Part shown: piece by piece, positions 22,311 through 34,421 of the stretch
Layout of the letters: each line of letters begins with the position of its first letter
Numbering within the stretch: the first letter of the stretch is position 1
Source: Branchipolynoe longqiensis
Taxonomy: Eukaryota; Annelida; Polychaeta; Phyllodocida; Polynoidae
DNA length: 64,000 nt
Direction: 5' to 3'
NCBI GenBank assembly: GCA_030323885.1
Contig: CM059190.1
Location: 85,428,709-85,492,708 of the forward strand
Notes under the pieces: generated by a model
What the model was told of the DNA's origin: nothing
The model's input: the letters and a program-made list of their open reading frames with translations, nothing else
The model's database searches: none
Program-made: the position numbers and the translations under genes

Positions 22311-23740
22311 CTATTTGTTCCCTGGGTGGGGGAACAGCTTCTGAGTGTTGAACTCCCTCTTGAAGGGCCTGTTCGCGTCGTTCCAGCCGAACGACTGCCT
22401 CTGGCCCTGTCCTCTGGCTATGAAGCTGAAATTGGATCCGAACGGGCCTCCTCGTTGGACGGTTCTTCGGTTGCGAAAATCCTGCCTCAGCTTCTTGATG
22501 CGGTTGGAGTTGGCATCAGCCGATTTCTTTTTGGCGGTTTCCATGTGTTTTCCGCACTTGGAGCTGGTCTCTACTTGTTTGAACAAGTATTGCAGTTGAC
22601 AGCCAAACATCTTGCCCTTATCCAGCGGCTAGCCCTTAATAGGCTTTGGTGTTAGTAATAGGGTGTATTCCTTTCCATCATTGTCCATGATCTTTTTGGA
22701 CCATGCCACCTCTTTCCCAGACCGCTTTGAAGACGTTTTGAACAGTCTATAGGAGAGGAAGTTGCTGGTTGCCGTTAGTAACGCAATTCCTCCGTTCATA
22801 TCATCACAGAGTTTTGAGAACTTGTTTTGCGCTATCATCCTGTTGGTGATGGGCGCAATGGCTGTAAGAGCCGAGAAAATCCCTTGTGGACAGTGTAGAG
22901 AGACGTCTCAAACCTTTTCCTCTCCTCACTAAGTTTGACTTCAGGGTCCATCTCTTTGATGGTGGATTTCGGAATTCCTTTAATTCCTGTGAATTTCTCC
23001 GCCATCTTGATTATGACCTCCGCTGGCTTGAAGGTGTTAAAGTGGCCTTGGATGGTCTTCCTCATGAGTGTCGTTATGTGTATTTTCTTACGTCTAACCA
23101 CTTTACACTTTTTTGTTTCTTTCCCACACGATTTAGCATATTTACCGGAGTGCTTAGTATCGGAGTCTGAACTCGTATTCGATGAGTCTGGTGACGAGTC
23201 CGAAGAGGAGGATTTGTGTTTCCTCCTCTTCTTAGACTTTTTCTTTGTTTTCTTCACAAGGGGCTTCTTTTTACGGGCTCTCATGTACTCGTCTCCTTCT
23301 GACGAATTCTTCTTCTTGTGTTTGTGCTTACGTGCAGACACAAACACCTCCTCATCTGAGTCATCCTGAGTTGAGGCCTGATCCTCAGAATAGTCCTCCC
23401 ATTCCGACTCATCGGAGTCTTGCGGTACCTTGCTTCGCCTTTTCTTTTACGTACCCGCTCCAGCTGGTAACATTTCCTCCATTTTTTTGTTGCGCCTGGC
23501 AACCTGTTCATCTAGGTCACTATTAGCGGAGCCGGGGCCGGTTTCGTACCCCCACCTGCATCTTCAGAATCTCTTTGTTCTATAGAGGGCGACCTTTGTA
23601 CCCGCACAGGCAGTGTGGTGTCTTCATCTGCACTGAGTGGGTGAGTTGCCTCTGCCTTACGCCACTTCGTAGCAATGGCTCGGAGACTGTGAGTAAAAAG
23701 AAGAAAGATTAGGCATTGTCTTAGGCGAAATAGCACACTG
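22311..23740 (-). pseudogene. DIRS copy 2 gag-like ORF1, frameshifted
   Basis: Reading frames in order include DEQVARRNKKMEEM (coiled-coil-like, about 23520-23450) and an acidic stretch (DSDESEWEDYSEDQ). A strongly basic lysine-rich tract with serine/aspartate repeats follows (23340-23150, for example KKTKKKSKKRRKHKSSSSDS). Next come VIIKMAEKFTGIKG, IAQNKFSKLCDDMNGGIALL and QVETSSKCGKHMET. Frameshifts lie near 23520, 23360, 22880 and 22620. The basic tract could serve nucleic-acid binding or nuclear targeting; that is inference. In the minus-strand leader, TTTTTACTCACAG just before CTCCGAGCC resembles a splice acceptor. Confidence 0.65.
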
Positions 23741-24389
23741 ATAATTAGAGTATAATTATACTAGGTGTATATGGTGTTAAATCAATGTTTAATGCAGGCG
23801 TATGTCCGACAGTCGCAGGATAACGGTATGGGTAACCAACCGATCCTAACGAGGGGTAGGGACCAGTATAGCAGTGGCCTCCCACACTCTAAGTACATAT
23901 AAACTTCTCCCACCTGTGGCTTTTTTCACCAACAAGTTGAAGAAAATACTATAGGACTCAGAGGTATGCCTTAACGAGAATCACAACCCGGGTAATCTTA
24001 TTGAGACCCAGGGAATGAATCCCCAATGATGTAACTGGCTCCTGCCAAACATCTCTCGGTTTGGCAACGGGCGGCTTAATTAATAACCGAACAATGGAAG
24101 CATTGTTCTTTCGATCATGCCAATTATGATCGAAACTAAGCTGTAAAACAGTAATATCTTATTGAAAAGTTTCAAAAGACTGTACGTGAATGCTAACATG
24201 AACTAAATCAACGTATCCAGTTTGATAGATACTAACCTGTTTGGTTTTGTAGTAAATGTAGAAAAACTGCCAGAGCTGCTCAGAACACGTCCTCCTGCTG
24301 TGAGTTGATTATGCTAAATTCTGGACCCAGATGTGCTTCCTTCTCCCTGGACTACGAGTAGCCAGAGGCGTAGTACCGAGGTAAAATAT

Positions 24390-24645
24390 ATATATATATA
24401 TACCACCCCTGTGTGCTTTGTTAACCCCCCAAAAATCCATCTGTATTTGGTTTTTCCACCTAAATCTGACATTGGTGTGATGGTACATGTCTGACATAGT
24501 CCCGGCCCCGGAAATCTGATGCCATACAGACATCATATTTGTGTCAGTATCTGACATTGTCCCAACATTGATCCACCCTTTTTCCGACAGTCAAAATCAT
24601 GTCGGCCAAATATCGGGAAACCAACATCAGACCAATGCAGGATCC
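24390..24645. other. No gene recognised
   Basis: Contains several near-repeats of ATCTGACAT / CCGATATC words. No supported exon or family match. Confidence 0.4.
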
Positions 24646-24652
24646 GAAATCA

Positions 24653-25552
24653 GCCCGATATCGGAACATCACACTGCAGGCTGGACAGTGCTTTCTTTGG
24701 CTTAGAAAATGCATAATAATGAGCAATAACCCCAGATAAATTATCATCAATATCAATATGCTCAGCTAAAGGCTTTCGAATTATTCTATAAATTTCTTGA
24801 AGCCCAGATTGAAGTGCTCCTTCCATAACATTCCCCGAAAGAGTTAAGGCCCTTCTTGCAGTAGGTTGCACTTGTTAGTGTCAAACTTTTTTATTCAGCC
24901 CTAGCAGGTTCCACTACTGCTGAAGGAAAGGTCATGGGCATGCTGGTATCTTTCAGAAGCTCTACAATGTTCACATTTTTATCTTTTGCATGTACTAAAG
25001 CTTCATTATAATATAAATTGCCATCTTCATATTTTGAATCATAAACTTGCTCATTATTTTTAATAAATGGCCACGGTTCTTGAACATTCAAGAACCTTAC
25101 TTGTATATTAACCGGTGATTCATTTGCCTGGGCTCCCTAATAACAAAAGCCATGTTTAATAACATTACGTATAATTAGATTATTAGAGTCTAATTTTTTC
25201 GATCTGGTTTTGGTCAATTATATTCGCGGTATTATTAAATTGCTTGTTTGTTCTTGCTTGTCCAACTTTTGCTAACATTTCTATGCATGCCAAGTTTTTC
25301 TCTGTACAATCTATGTCCAACATCCCAGCTCTTAGTTCCAAAAGTTCTTGACTGTCCTGTGAAGTTGAGGGTATAGGAATAACGTTGAAGGAATTATTCA
25401 TAGCTGGAACTGCATTCCTCATAGGTCGTTCAGAATTCACAGGCGCAATTTCGGATTTCATTACATACTTTGTTGTCTTGCACACTAGTGGAATTTCCTT
25501 GTTGAAGTCAGTGCCGGGATCAGTGCTACTGCTGTTTTGTAAATGGCTGGGT
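24653..25552 (-). CDS. Unidentified coding-like blocks, possible exons
   Basis: Three minus-strand open blocks look like protein but I do not recognise them: 25546-25183 (starts HLQNSSSTDPG, ends QNQIEKIRL), 25131-24891 (starts GAQANESPVNIQVRFLNVQE, ends VVEPARAE) and 24871-24653 (TARRALTLSGNVMEGALQSG ... AHYYAFSKPKKALSSLQ). Upstream of the first is a strong acceptor-like tract (CTCTTCACTCTCACCCAG, AG at 25548-25547). Upstream of the second is TTTTGTTATTAG. The third is predicted helical from its pattern. Codon use is AT-rich, as in the neighbourhood. They could be exons of a host gene or decayed ORFs of an unrecognised mobile element. DIRS copy 2 ends just downstream. Confidence 0.35.
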
Positions 25553-25950
25553 GAGAGTGAAGAGAATGCAGAGTAAAACATACAGGAAACATAGAGGAAA
25601 TATATTTGATATAATGTAGAACTAGGCTCTGGTTAGAGGGCTGTGAGAAGTATTCCACAATATAAGTCTAAACTGGTCACTTGCCTTGTGACCTCCATAA
25701 AACCGAAACTGACTCAGAGAAGAAATTGGATGTCACGTGAATTGTCTATGTCATTCTGCACCACCAAGCGATGAAGTTCACTAGAACTATTTTCATCAAC
25801 AGTGCACGAGGCTTGGAACTGGCCAGAGTGAATCACTAAATGAGCTTTTCTCAATGGGGATTGTGACGGTATGGAACTAAGCACTGAGAGAATCGCTCTT
25901 TTAACTTACATGTTAATTTACAAATCCTCTTCATAAGCCCTATTGGGCCT

Positions 25951-26316
25951 TTAATGCCAGCTTGTTATTGCAAAAAAAATGTTTTTTGTACACATGGAAG
26001 TGGATTGAGGCCCGAGGTCATATACTTGTGGGTGTCTTCTCCAATGTCTATCTAGCCTTATCTCAAATGCTTCTACCATCTGTGGTCTTGTCATTTCCAA
26101 GTTTGGTTTACCCAGCCTGGCTACCTCTTCAACACTTTTGGCTTGAATCCTTAACACATCACTACATTTATCAACAGATTTTTTATCATACTGCATTATT
26201 TTCATATTATCACTATCTCCACATTCTGCTGCTCTGAAGCTAATATTATAATCCTTTTTGTCATTTTGTTCTTCTTCCTTCTTTTTGTTCTGCCATTGGT
26301 TTGGCCTGGTCTTCAT
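25951..26316 (-). CDS. Unidentified ORF, LINE-like C-terminus possible
   Basis: A 121-codon minus-strand frame, charged in its first half (KKKEEEQNDKKDY), then VEAFEIRLDRHWRRHPQVYD. The last motif resembles the FKxRLDxHW tail of LINE polyproteins, but the upstream part does not look like reverse transcriptase. No function assigned. Confidence 0.3.
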   Translation of the reverse strand: MKTRPNQWQNKKKEEEQNDKKDYNISFRAAECGDSDNMKIMQYDKKSVDKCSDVLRIQAKSVEEVARLGKPNLEMTRPQMVEAFEIRLDRHWRRHPQVYDLGPQSTSMCTKNIFFAITSWH

Positions 26317-26319
26317 TCT

Positions 26320-27555
26320 ATGAATTTTTCATGGACCCTCTTTATCCTCTTTTGTGTCACTTACATTCTTATCCTCAGACTCCCAATGTATTTTGGCAGC
26401 GAGCAAGAGTTTGCTGAATAATGTCCGCTTTCAAAGTCTCATTTGGTTTCTCGCTCCCCAGTTTCTATTCCATTCTTGTCATAGTACCCTCCAAATCTCC
26501 TACTCTGCTGAACTCATTTCAGATACAAGTTGCGCATTTTTGTATTGAAATTGCACTATTTCAGTATTTGTGACACATTTTCTCAATTATCTTTGCAGCT
26601 AGTGGACCAATTATATTTTACTTGACGTTAAAATGTGCCAAATGGCATACTGAACATATCTTACGTGAGGGTACATGTGTCTCAGAGCAGCCGATTAAAG
26701 GTTATGGCCAAATTTATGATATGATAAAAATGGGGGGCCATTTTGGAAAATGGTGGCTAAAATGGATTTAGCTGTGGAATTGAGGCGTCCATTACATTTT
26801 TTTCTACAGGCAACATCTAAGACTAACTGAATAGTGGCGACTTGCCTTCATTTTTGGTAGTCAAACTTCAAAATTTGAGTATGGGGTCAAGGACTATTAA
26901 ACTTCATTTGTCTGCTCAGCAGCTACGTCGCGATTCGCCATGACTGCATGAGTGATAATGGGGGAAGTTGGTGCTACTTATGGCTAATTAATCCTTTATT
27001 ATATAATGTAGCAGTCCGGTTCAGGCCACACAAGGCTCGCTTAATTTCAGCACAGAGACCTAGCAACAATAAACATAATAGGCGAAAATAATAACAAAAG
27101 CATTGGACTTACGCATCGTCGTGCAGTTGCGGGCAACAATCGAATAATGAACTACTGCAGGTAGAGTGGGTTGTAGACGAGTGGGTTGTAGACGATGGGT
27201 AGCTGATTAGATTCAATCACCGTTGTCCTGATCTTCGCTCACTTAATATTCATGGGTCTGGAGGCGTTGATAGTTTGCGTTTCTCCAGCTGCAATATTGT
27301 AAGCCCTCCTGAGACTCCAATGATGTAGAGACGAGTGACCTTGGAGACAAAAGCAAATATTAGATGTGTCTTGTAAGTTCATCATATCGATCAGAGGAAG
27401 ATTCCTAGCAAAAGCTCACAAGACAAAGCTCACAAGACAAAAGCTCGCACCCTTAATGAAAAAAGAGACAAAGGCTCACAAGCTTTATAATAAGAGGTGC
27501 TGCCAGTCTGTTGTTCTCACAGGTCATCCTCATTTCACACCTCCTGAATCACACA
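26320..27555. other. No gene recognised
   Basis: AT-rich unique-looking DNA. 27160-27190 has a short direct repeat (GTGGGTTGTAGACGA) and 27405-27480 a degenerate CTCACAAGACAAAG repeat. No supported exon. Confidence 0.45.
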
Positions 27556-27558
27556 TAT

Positions 27559-28226
27559 TAAGGGGCTCTCATATTACGCCGCATCGCGCCAACCTAGGCC
27601 GACATATGTGATTTTTGGCCGCTACGTCGTTATGCGTTACTCGCTCGTTGGTATACGTCAATGTACATCAATATTCATTGAGATACGCCGTTGCGCGTTA
27701 GGGGGTCGGCAAAGTTTTGTGCATGCACAAAACTTTCGACGTATGACAACGTTCGGCACAGTGTGGATTTTACGTTGGCAGTACGTTATGTAGGCCTATA
27801 CGTTAGCTGTACATCGATGTATGTTAGACAAACGTTGTTCACTACGTTGCACTATGTTGACCTATGTTAAAGGCAGTAGGAACGTACAGTCCGCGTACTG
27901 ACAACGTATGGATAACGTACATCTAACGTATGTTTAGCGTTTCTCCAGCGTGTCTTGATGTATGTAATGTATGAGGCGTAGTTCTGTCGATTGAATAACG
28001 TATATAACGTTCACCGTCGTTCTGTAAACATACTGTGAGCGTAATTCAAGCATTTTTCGACTGGAAGCATGTTAGCCACACGTTGGCCATATGCTATGTA
28101 CACAGTATGTATAAGTCCAACTTTGCCCCCCACGCCGAAAAGTTTGACGCTTCTCGATGTAAAAAAGTGATTTTACACGTTGACAGTGCGCTTGCGAGAT
28201 GCATCGTAATGTGACATGGCCTTTAA
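27559..28226. mobile_element. MITE family B, copy B3
   Basis: The left end GGGGCTCTCATATTACGCCG and right end GCATCGTAATGTGACATGGCC are inverted. The centre is a perfect 26-bp palindrome at 27711-27736 (AAAGTTTTGTGCA plus its complement). The interior is dense in ACGT/TACG words. About 668 bp, non-coding. Confidence 0.85.
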
Positions 28227-28370
28227 GTACATGTGACTAAAACATTTCAATCCATATAATAGACTAGTTCGTTATCCCAGCCGCGCGGTGCATTGTGAGA
28301 TGTTGAGCAGCAAACCAAACCCGGGCGAAGCACAAGGCTAATGCTACACCATTGAGTGCAGCAATGAAAT

Positions 28371-28912
28371 CTGTTAGTTTCAGCTCATTTTAGCTCATGT
28401 TTAAAACGTAGAATACCAACTAAAAGTATACATATAATAAATTAAGATGTGAATCTTTTATCTAGCATTGCATTTACACAAATCTAATCAACACATATTA
28501 TGCCATATGCATTTAGATCTAGGCACATCTGGTCACACAGACTATAGTGTCAGAACTAGAGCCAGAGTCAGTTTTACTTATTTTATTCATGTTTTTATTT
28601 ATATCCTATGGCTAATCACATCCCTGGGGATAGGAAATGTTTTGGGTTAATCAGACATTGGTTATATATTTCTTTGAAACAAGTTTCTATTGACACATTT
28701 GACATTTTAATATTTAGAACAAGAATTAGAAATGGTGATGTGAACATGAGCCTGATTCAGTGATTGTTTTGTGGGGGATTGTATGTTTCTAGCTCAAAAT
28801 GCTTAACTATGGCTAGTTATGTGTTAAATATATTCCTTATATCATTATATTGCATACATGCATCCATGTTTATGCCAAATTGTCCTGTATTTCTTGATTA
28901 ATTTTGAATAAA
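28371..28912 (-). repeat. Dispersed repeat family F, copy F1
   Basis: On the minus strand it matches 55985-56335: CAATTTGGCATAAACATGGA, CTAGCCATAGTTAAGCATTT, GTGCCTAGATCTAAATGC, GTTGGTATTCTA. F1 carries an extra segment near 28560-28740. No termini or coding identified. Confidence 0.75.
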
Positions 28913-29040
28913 ATCGAAGTTTTGCTCTGCGCGTATCGCAGTTGGAATTACGAACTCGTCTATTGTACTATACGTGATAGGCCTACCATTGAAAAGATGT
29001 AAATTTGTTTTGTGTGTTAAGGTTTTATATATGGGTAGGC

Positions 29041-29400
29041 GTAGTTCTCTGAAACTGGGTACCACATATTTGGTTTCCATGTTACGTTGGACATAATACA
29101 TTCTTTCTTTTTTTAATAGCAAGTCGAATAATTATTGTTGCTTTTTGTTATTAAGTATGTTAGTAATACTATATGTATTTAATATATCCCACAGAACGTA
29201 TCAAAAGTATGTCTGTATGAATTTGTGCAAAGTGAAAATGTGAAATTTTACACATTTACACATTTACACTAAAATTAAAATAAACTTCTTTTTTTCAGCT
29301 TTGTTTCAATGTTTTTCTTGTAAGACATCATTTTGTTTGCTTAACTGTAATCAAAGAAATCTAGTTTGAATGTGTTGTGTCTGGTAAAAAAAAGAAAGAT
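29041..29400 (+). repeat. MITE family D, diverged copy D2
   Basis: TTCTCTGAAACTGGGTACCA, AGTCGAATAATTATTGTTGC and CAAAGTGAAAATGTGAAA match D1 at 32895-33210. The right part is missing. Confidence 0.65.
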
Positions 29401-30009
29401 TGCATCATCATCCCATTGCAAAAACCGAGAATACAAATAATTTACAAATCAGTAGTAATTTCAACAAGTAGCCTATGTTCAAACCCCCATCACCCTCAGA
29501 GGAATGGACAAGTCCAGATGTATGTGCAAACGGTCAAAACAATGAGCAATAAAGCTCATTGAGACAAAGTAAATTATAACCTATCTCTTCTAAAGTATAG
29601 AAACACATCACCCTTTTCTGAGATAATTAAATTAGGTTTAGTGGCCGATTTAGGGTAGGGGTACGGGGGGCACGTGCCCCTCTCTCCCCCCCCCCCCCCC
29701 ATCCCCGGCAGCTAAAAAAATTATCACATTTTCTGCATAGGCCATAGGGTACAGCTATCAATAGATTTGCATTAATATCTTATAGCTAACATTTATCTTA
29801 TGCTGTGTCTAATTTTAATGTAAGGAATTATTAACTTCTTTTACTGGATTATTATGTTACATCTTGTTCACAAATACACCATGTTTTGTTTTGCTTGGAG
29901 TGCACGTCTAAGGTGGCACCATTTATTTGATATTATTAATCAAGTTGTTACAAAGGTGACATATTGTTTTAATATTTTGTGAAATATTATTTTATATAGC
30001 TAGCTGTAG
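29401..30009. other. No gene recognised
   Basis: AT-rich. 29640-29700 contains GGGGGGCACGTGCCCC followed by a C-run. No supported exon. Confidence 0.45.
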
Positions 30010-30925
30010 TTGGTCCTTGATTTGGGTTTTACATCCTTTCAGCTCATTTATGGCTATATAAGAGATATAAGGAAACCCACCAAGTCAGATGAGAGCAAGG
30101 ATTCTTTTAAATCCCACACCACACTTTCTTTGTTTATAGGCCTGTCACACTACGACGTAAGGAGGTAACGTATGCCGACATAGGTGAATTTTGGTCATTA
30201 CGGTGAGGTACGTCGCGTTACGTCATGCTTACGTTAGACTGACATGGATTTACGTCGAGTTACTTCAGGTTACATCGAGTTACTTCAGCGCGCGTCCAAG
30301 TTTTGGACATGTCTAAAACTTTCAACGTAGCTCGACGTGATGCCGTGACGTTTGGATGATGTTATGCCAACATTAGACATGCGGGAGGGATGCGTCGGCT
30401 ACGTTAGATCAACGGTGTGTTACGTCATAGTGACGCACAGGGAGGAGGAACATGCGGGCCACTTTAGGCCGGGCATGATCACACCCGCTCGACGCTAAAC
30501 CGCTGCTACTGTCATGCTAGGATGATGTTGCGTGCGCATCGCACGCACTGGGGTTCTGCTAACCTCACTCTTGTGCACGACGCTATACCGACGTTACACT
30601 CACGTCGACTACGCAGCATTGACGTCCAACTTGGCCACGTATTTGCATATTACGTCGAGATTTCTGAGGTGTTAAATTTATTTTCATGTTGTCCCTATGC
30701 TGGTGCATTACGTCGTAGTGTGACAGGGTCATTAACGACCCCCCCGGCACAAAAGTAGACATCGGCTATTGGGGGCCACACCACACAAACATAGCAAATG
30801 ATGGACATGCCTTTGATAAACCAGTTTGTCTGCATTGCCGAGAGGTCTGGTAAATTAGAACGTCAACCGGGGCTCGAACCCACAATCTTCGGCATTTGAG
30901 TCTAGCATGCTAACCACTAGGCCAC
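30010..30925 (-). repeat. tRNA-derived SINE split by MITE B4
   Basis: The left part (GGGTTTTACATCCTTTCAGC ... AATCCCACACCACACTTTC, 30025-30130) is a SINE tail. The right part (30740-30925) ends in a tRNA-like head; complement TGGTGGCCTAGTGGTTAGCA, then GTGGGTTCGAGCCCCGG. The B4 element lies between them, so the SINE was present first. Confidence 0.65.
30139..30731. mobile_element. MITE family B, copy B4
   Basis: GGCCTGTCACACTACGACGT at the left and TTACGTCGTAGTGTGACAGG at the right form a clear TIR. The central palindrome is degraded (AAGTTTTGGACATGTCTAAA at about 30298). The interior is dense in TACGTC/GACGT words. About 593 bp. Confidence 0.88.
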
Positions 30926-31179
30926 CATGACTACTTGCTGTAACAATTACTAATAATAAATGCACAATGTATTGGATATTGTTGCCATGCATAAATTACT
31001 ATCCTTGTGAACTTGCGCTCTAGTAGAGCTAAACACTTGACAACATTCATATATCAATTTTACCTAAAACATTGCTCTCATGTGCCAGGAAATCCCTTCG
31101 TTTTGGACGTCTGTTTTCGAAAAACTTTTTTCTGAGGGAGGGGACACCCCCTCCTGCACCCACCCCCTACTCGGTGCTT

Positions 31180-31265
31180 TGCGCTTCATTCACTCCCCCT
31201 CCCCCGCCTCATTCAGTCCCCTCTCCGCCTCATTCACTCCCCCCGCCTCATTCACTCCCCTCTGT
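31180..31265. repeat. Short minisatellite (CTCCCC..GCCTCATTCA)n
   Basis: Four to five units of 17-22 bp with the core CGCCTCATTCACTCCCC. Open frames through it are low complexity. Confidence 0.8.
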
Positions 31266-31323
31266 AAAGTATGTAGACAGTGCGTATAGCGTGTCGACCC
31301 CTATGACGTCACAGGAACCTGTG

Positions 31324-31960
31324 TATTGGCAGAGAGCGTGTATATAAACAGATGAGAGGGACAACTCCCGCGAAAATATGTAACACGGGCTGCAGTGGCG
31401 ATCCTGGCGGTTATTGTTGAACAAGCCTTGAGTTTGCCGGTACGCTCAGTGCAAAACATTAATTTTCTTAAAAGATTAATAGAAAGCCAGAACCCTAACC
31501 ATATAAATTCAATATAATCTTGTTGGTAAACATGTTTTCTATATGTGTACTAAGCGGCTTGTTTCTATTTGGTGTAGTTTTAGAGATATTTCACTTTTTC
31601 TGTAGGAAGATTGCACACGACCATTGACAATGCCTTGAGTTTGCCGTACGCGTAGTGAAAAACGTCAGTTTTATTCCAAATTAATAGAAATCCAGAACCC
31701 TAACCATATCAATTTAATATAATCTTGTTGGTAAACATGTTTTCTATGTGTATTCCAATCAGTTTGTTTCTAGGTGTTGTAGTTTTAGAGATATTTAACG
31801 TTTTCTGTATGAAGATTGCTCACTGCCATTGACAATGCCTTGAGTTTGCCCATTTGTTCAACATCCACCACTTGGAGCGCCACAGTCGGCAGCTGTTACA
31901 GGGTCTAGTATGACAGTTGTCCCTCTCATCTGTTTATATACACGCTCTCTGGTATTGGCC
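31324..31960. mobile_element. TIR element E with internal tandem repeats
   Basis: The left end AGAGAGCGTGTATATAAACA through AGAGGGACAACT (31331-31365) is the inverse of 31915-31950. Inside, a unit of about 206 bp beginning CCTTGAGTTTGCC is repeated at 31426, 31633 and, truncated, at 31838. The unit start resembles family F (GAGTTTGCCGATACGC at 55950). No coding. Confidence 0.85.
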
Positions 31961-32891
31961 AAATAAAGTCACTTGGATACCAGCCGTTGTGGTGTTGACT
32001 AGTCACAATATATTACACCCTCCGTTCCATTCGCTCCCCCCCCCCCCCCGTTTCAATCAAAACCCCGTTCGTCCGACCCCTGGATCCACCCCTGAGGTTG
32101 ACCATTATAATCTATATGACCGTAGTTTGATATAACTTATACTTTAAATGGCTAACTTTGGTGATATTTCTAAATGAAAACATGGCAAACCAAAGGGCTA
32201 AGGCCCGTCTTGTACAGTGCCAAACAACAGATTAAATAATCAACTACTAAAGGCAGTGCAGTATACAGTCCCTCTCAGCGATCAATCGAAACTTTTAAAA
32301 AGGATACCACTTTTCGCTACTTTCAGGATATACTCAGCTAACACCAGCAAATTCAAATTCATTGCATCACTTCATTGCCGCACATTCATTTGACTCCATT
32401 ACCGAAAAAGTCCGCGTGCCAACTGAAAATCCCAATCTACGCCCCTGGTGTATATACCAGGGGCGTAGTAGCTAGGCGTATGCGCGTACACCAAAACGTC
32501 CACATCGTTTTGTCCAAAAAAAATTAAATTAAAAAATAATACAGAGAGAGAGAGAGGGGGGGGGTTACTTAGATATGATTTCATATTTGGAAGGGTGCAA
32601 CGCCGTAAGCGGCCCCCTAAACGCCCTGCCGAAATTAGGAGTACAGATCGTTAAAGGTCTAGCTACGCCCTTGTATATATTTGCATATGGATATTGATAA
32701 CCCCGTTATCGTGTGAAATAAGCTCTGTAATGCCTCCCCTCTACACCCCCCCCCCCCTCAATACCCGCTTGCACCGTTCCACCCGCTGCGCGGGGCTTGA
32801 CACTCCACTCACTCGGGAGTTTTTCTTAACACATATATATATGCATATTTGTAGATGTATATATGCATATATATTATCTATATGTATATAT
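31961..32891. other. No gene; short hairpin and microsatellites
   Basis: 32038-32049 is a C-run. 32437-32468 is a perfect hairpin (13-bp arms CTACGCCCCTGGT, 6-base loop). 32545-32560 is a GA-run and 32835-32891 is AT microsatellite. No supported exon. Confidence 0.5.
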
Positions 32892-33463
32892 GGGTTATTC
32901 TCCAAAACTGGCCACCACATATTTGTTCTCCACATTACGATGCTGATAATCAAGTCTTTGTTTTATTGATAACAAGTCAAATAATTATTGTAGCCTCTGT
33001 CTATTAGGTGTGTTAGCAGTTCTACATGTATTGAATTTATCCCACCAAAGATATCAACATAATCGTATGATTTGCACTGGAGTGAAAATGTGAAAATCTC
33101 CACATTGACCCCATACATGTAGCCAAACCTTTTTTCAACTTATTTTTCAACTTTTTTCTTGTCTGCTTAACAGTAATCAAGAAAATCTTGTTTGACTATG
33201 TTGTATATGATAAAATGAGGTTCTGGATGTGTCTTTGATTTTCATGTTACACGAGTGATATTAATGTATTGCTCAATTTGTATAAGATCTAATTCAAAAA
33301 GTGAAATTCATTTTTTTCAACTCTGACATATATGCACAACATGCAAACCTTCATAGGACATTGGATTATGCTATTATTTGGAAGGATTTTTGCTATTAAT
33401 TGGAAGATTTTCACTTTTGGTTTCCATGTCACACTTTTGTGCCCAGTTTTAGAGAATGACCCA
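32892..33463. mobile_element. MITE family D, copy D1
   Basis: The left end GGGTTATTCTCCAAAACTGG and right end AGTTTTAGAGAATGACCC are inverted. About 572 bp, non-coding. Both flanks are the same ATATATGCATATTTGTA-type microsatellite (32830-32891, 33464-33590), so it landed in that repeat. Confidence 0.82.
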
Positions 33464-33837
33464 TACATACATATATATGCATGTTCGTATATGTATATAT
33501 GCGTATTTATGTATATATGCATAGTTGTGTATATATGTATGCATATTTGTATATATATAATTTATATGCATATTTGTATATATGCACACTCGCACCACCC
33601 ATCCATCACACACTCGATGTCACAGACTGAGGAATATGTAACAGTCATGGTGGAGCGATAAATACTTATGATATTCACCACCCAGAACTTATATCTGGCG
33701 TTTAAGAAGAGTTGGGCACTTAGATCACCACACAGCAATTACTTTCTAATGGCTTGGTTTGTTCCCTTTGGTCAGCGGCAACACAATCCACAATTCACAA
33801 TGGTTCACACAACCCCAACAACAAGTCCAAACAGAAC

Positions 33838-33962
33838 ACCGGGCGCAATGGCCGAATCGGTACAGCGCGGGCCTCACGTGTGCGAGATCGGGAGTTTGGT
33901 TCTCGGTTGAGTCAAACCGATGACTTATAAAATTGATACTTGCCACTTCCTAGATACAAGAT
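33838..33962 (+). repeat. SINE-1 head fragment
   Basis: CACCGGGCGCAATGGCCGAA (box A-like), then AGTTTGGTTCTCGG and GAGTCAAACCGATGACTT. The 3' part is missing. Confidence 0.75.
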
Positions 33963-34212
33963 TCACCCCGTATTGCTGCAGTAGGGGTGCAAACCAACCG
34001 AAAAAACGGGTCAATGAATTGAGAGCCTAATTTCACAATCTAAGAAGCAACATTTATTCTTTACATATGTCTTATTGATAGCCCGCTACCTTTGAGTTGA
34101 AAAATATAATATAATATCTAGTTTAATGCAATTTAAAAGTGAAATCGACGGCGTTCTGCGGCCGCCATCTTTTTTTTTTTGCATTCTCTCCCATTTCACC
34201 AACTCTGTGCCT

Positions 34213-34300
34213 ATCATCATCATCATCATGCTGTCGGTCGTGATGCGACAAAGACTGCTTTCATTACTTGACTGCCGCTCTCCATTTAGGCCTATATGGG
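34213..34300 (-). repeat. LINE 3' end fragment with (ATG)n tail
   Basis: The complement reads CTAAATGGAGAGCGGCAGTC, AAGTAATGAAAGCAGTC, then (GATGAT)n. It is the same 3' end as 37600-37673 and 61815-61915. Confidence 0.75.
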
Positions 34301-34421
34301 TAGCCATTTGATACTGGAGCCACAGTTTCTAGGTCATGTTCCATACTAGAGCTATTTTCGCCCGTATTTAGACTACGTTGTCATTCACCTGTGTACTACA
34401 ACTACCGGGTGAATCTTTTAT

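Larger units (their letters stand above)
19092..24386 (-). mobile_element. DIRS-like retrotransposon, copy 2, nearly full length but degenerate
   Basis: ITRs at 24341-24386 (5') and 19092-19137 (3') are inverted copies reading TTTTACCTCGGTACTACGCC inward. Order on the minus strand: leader of about 640 bp, gag-like ORF1 (23740-22311), RT/RNase H (22308-20300), tyrosine recombinase (20305-19210). Without the LINE insert it is about 5.0 kb. Several frameshifts and stops make it inactive. It sits in AT-rich flanks and beside the 500-N gap. Confidence 0.9.
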
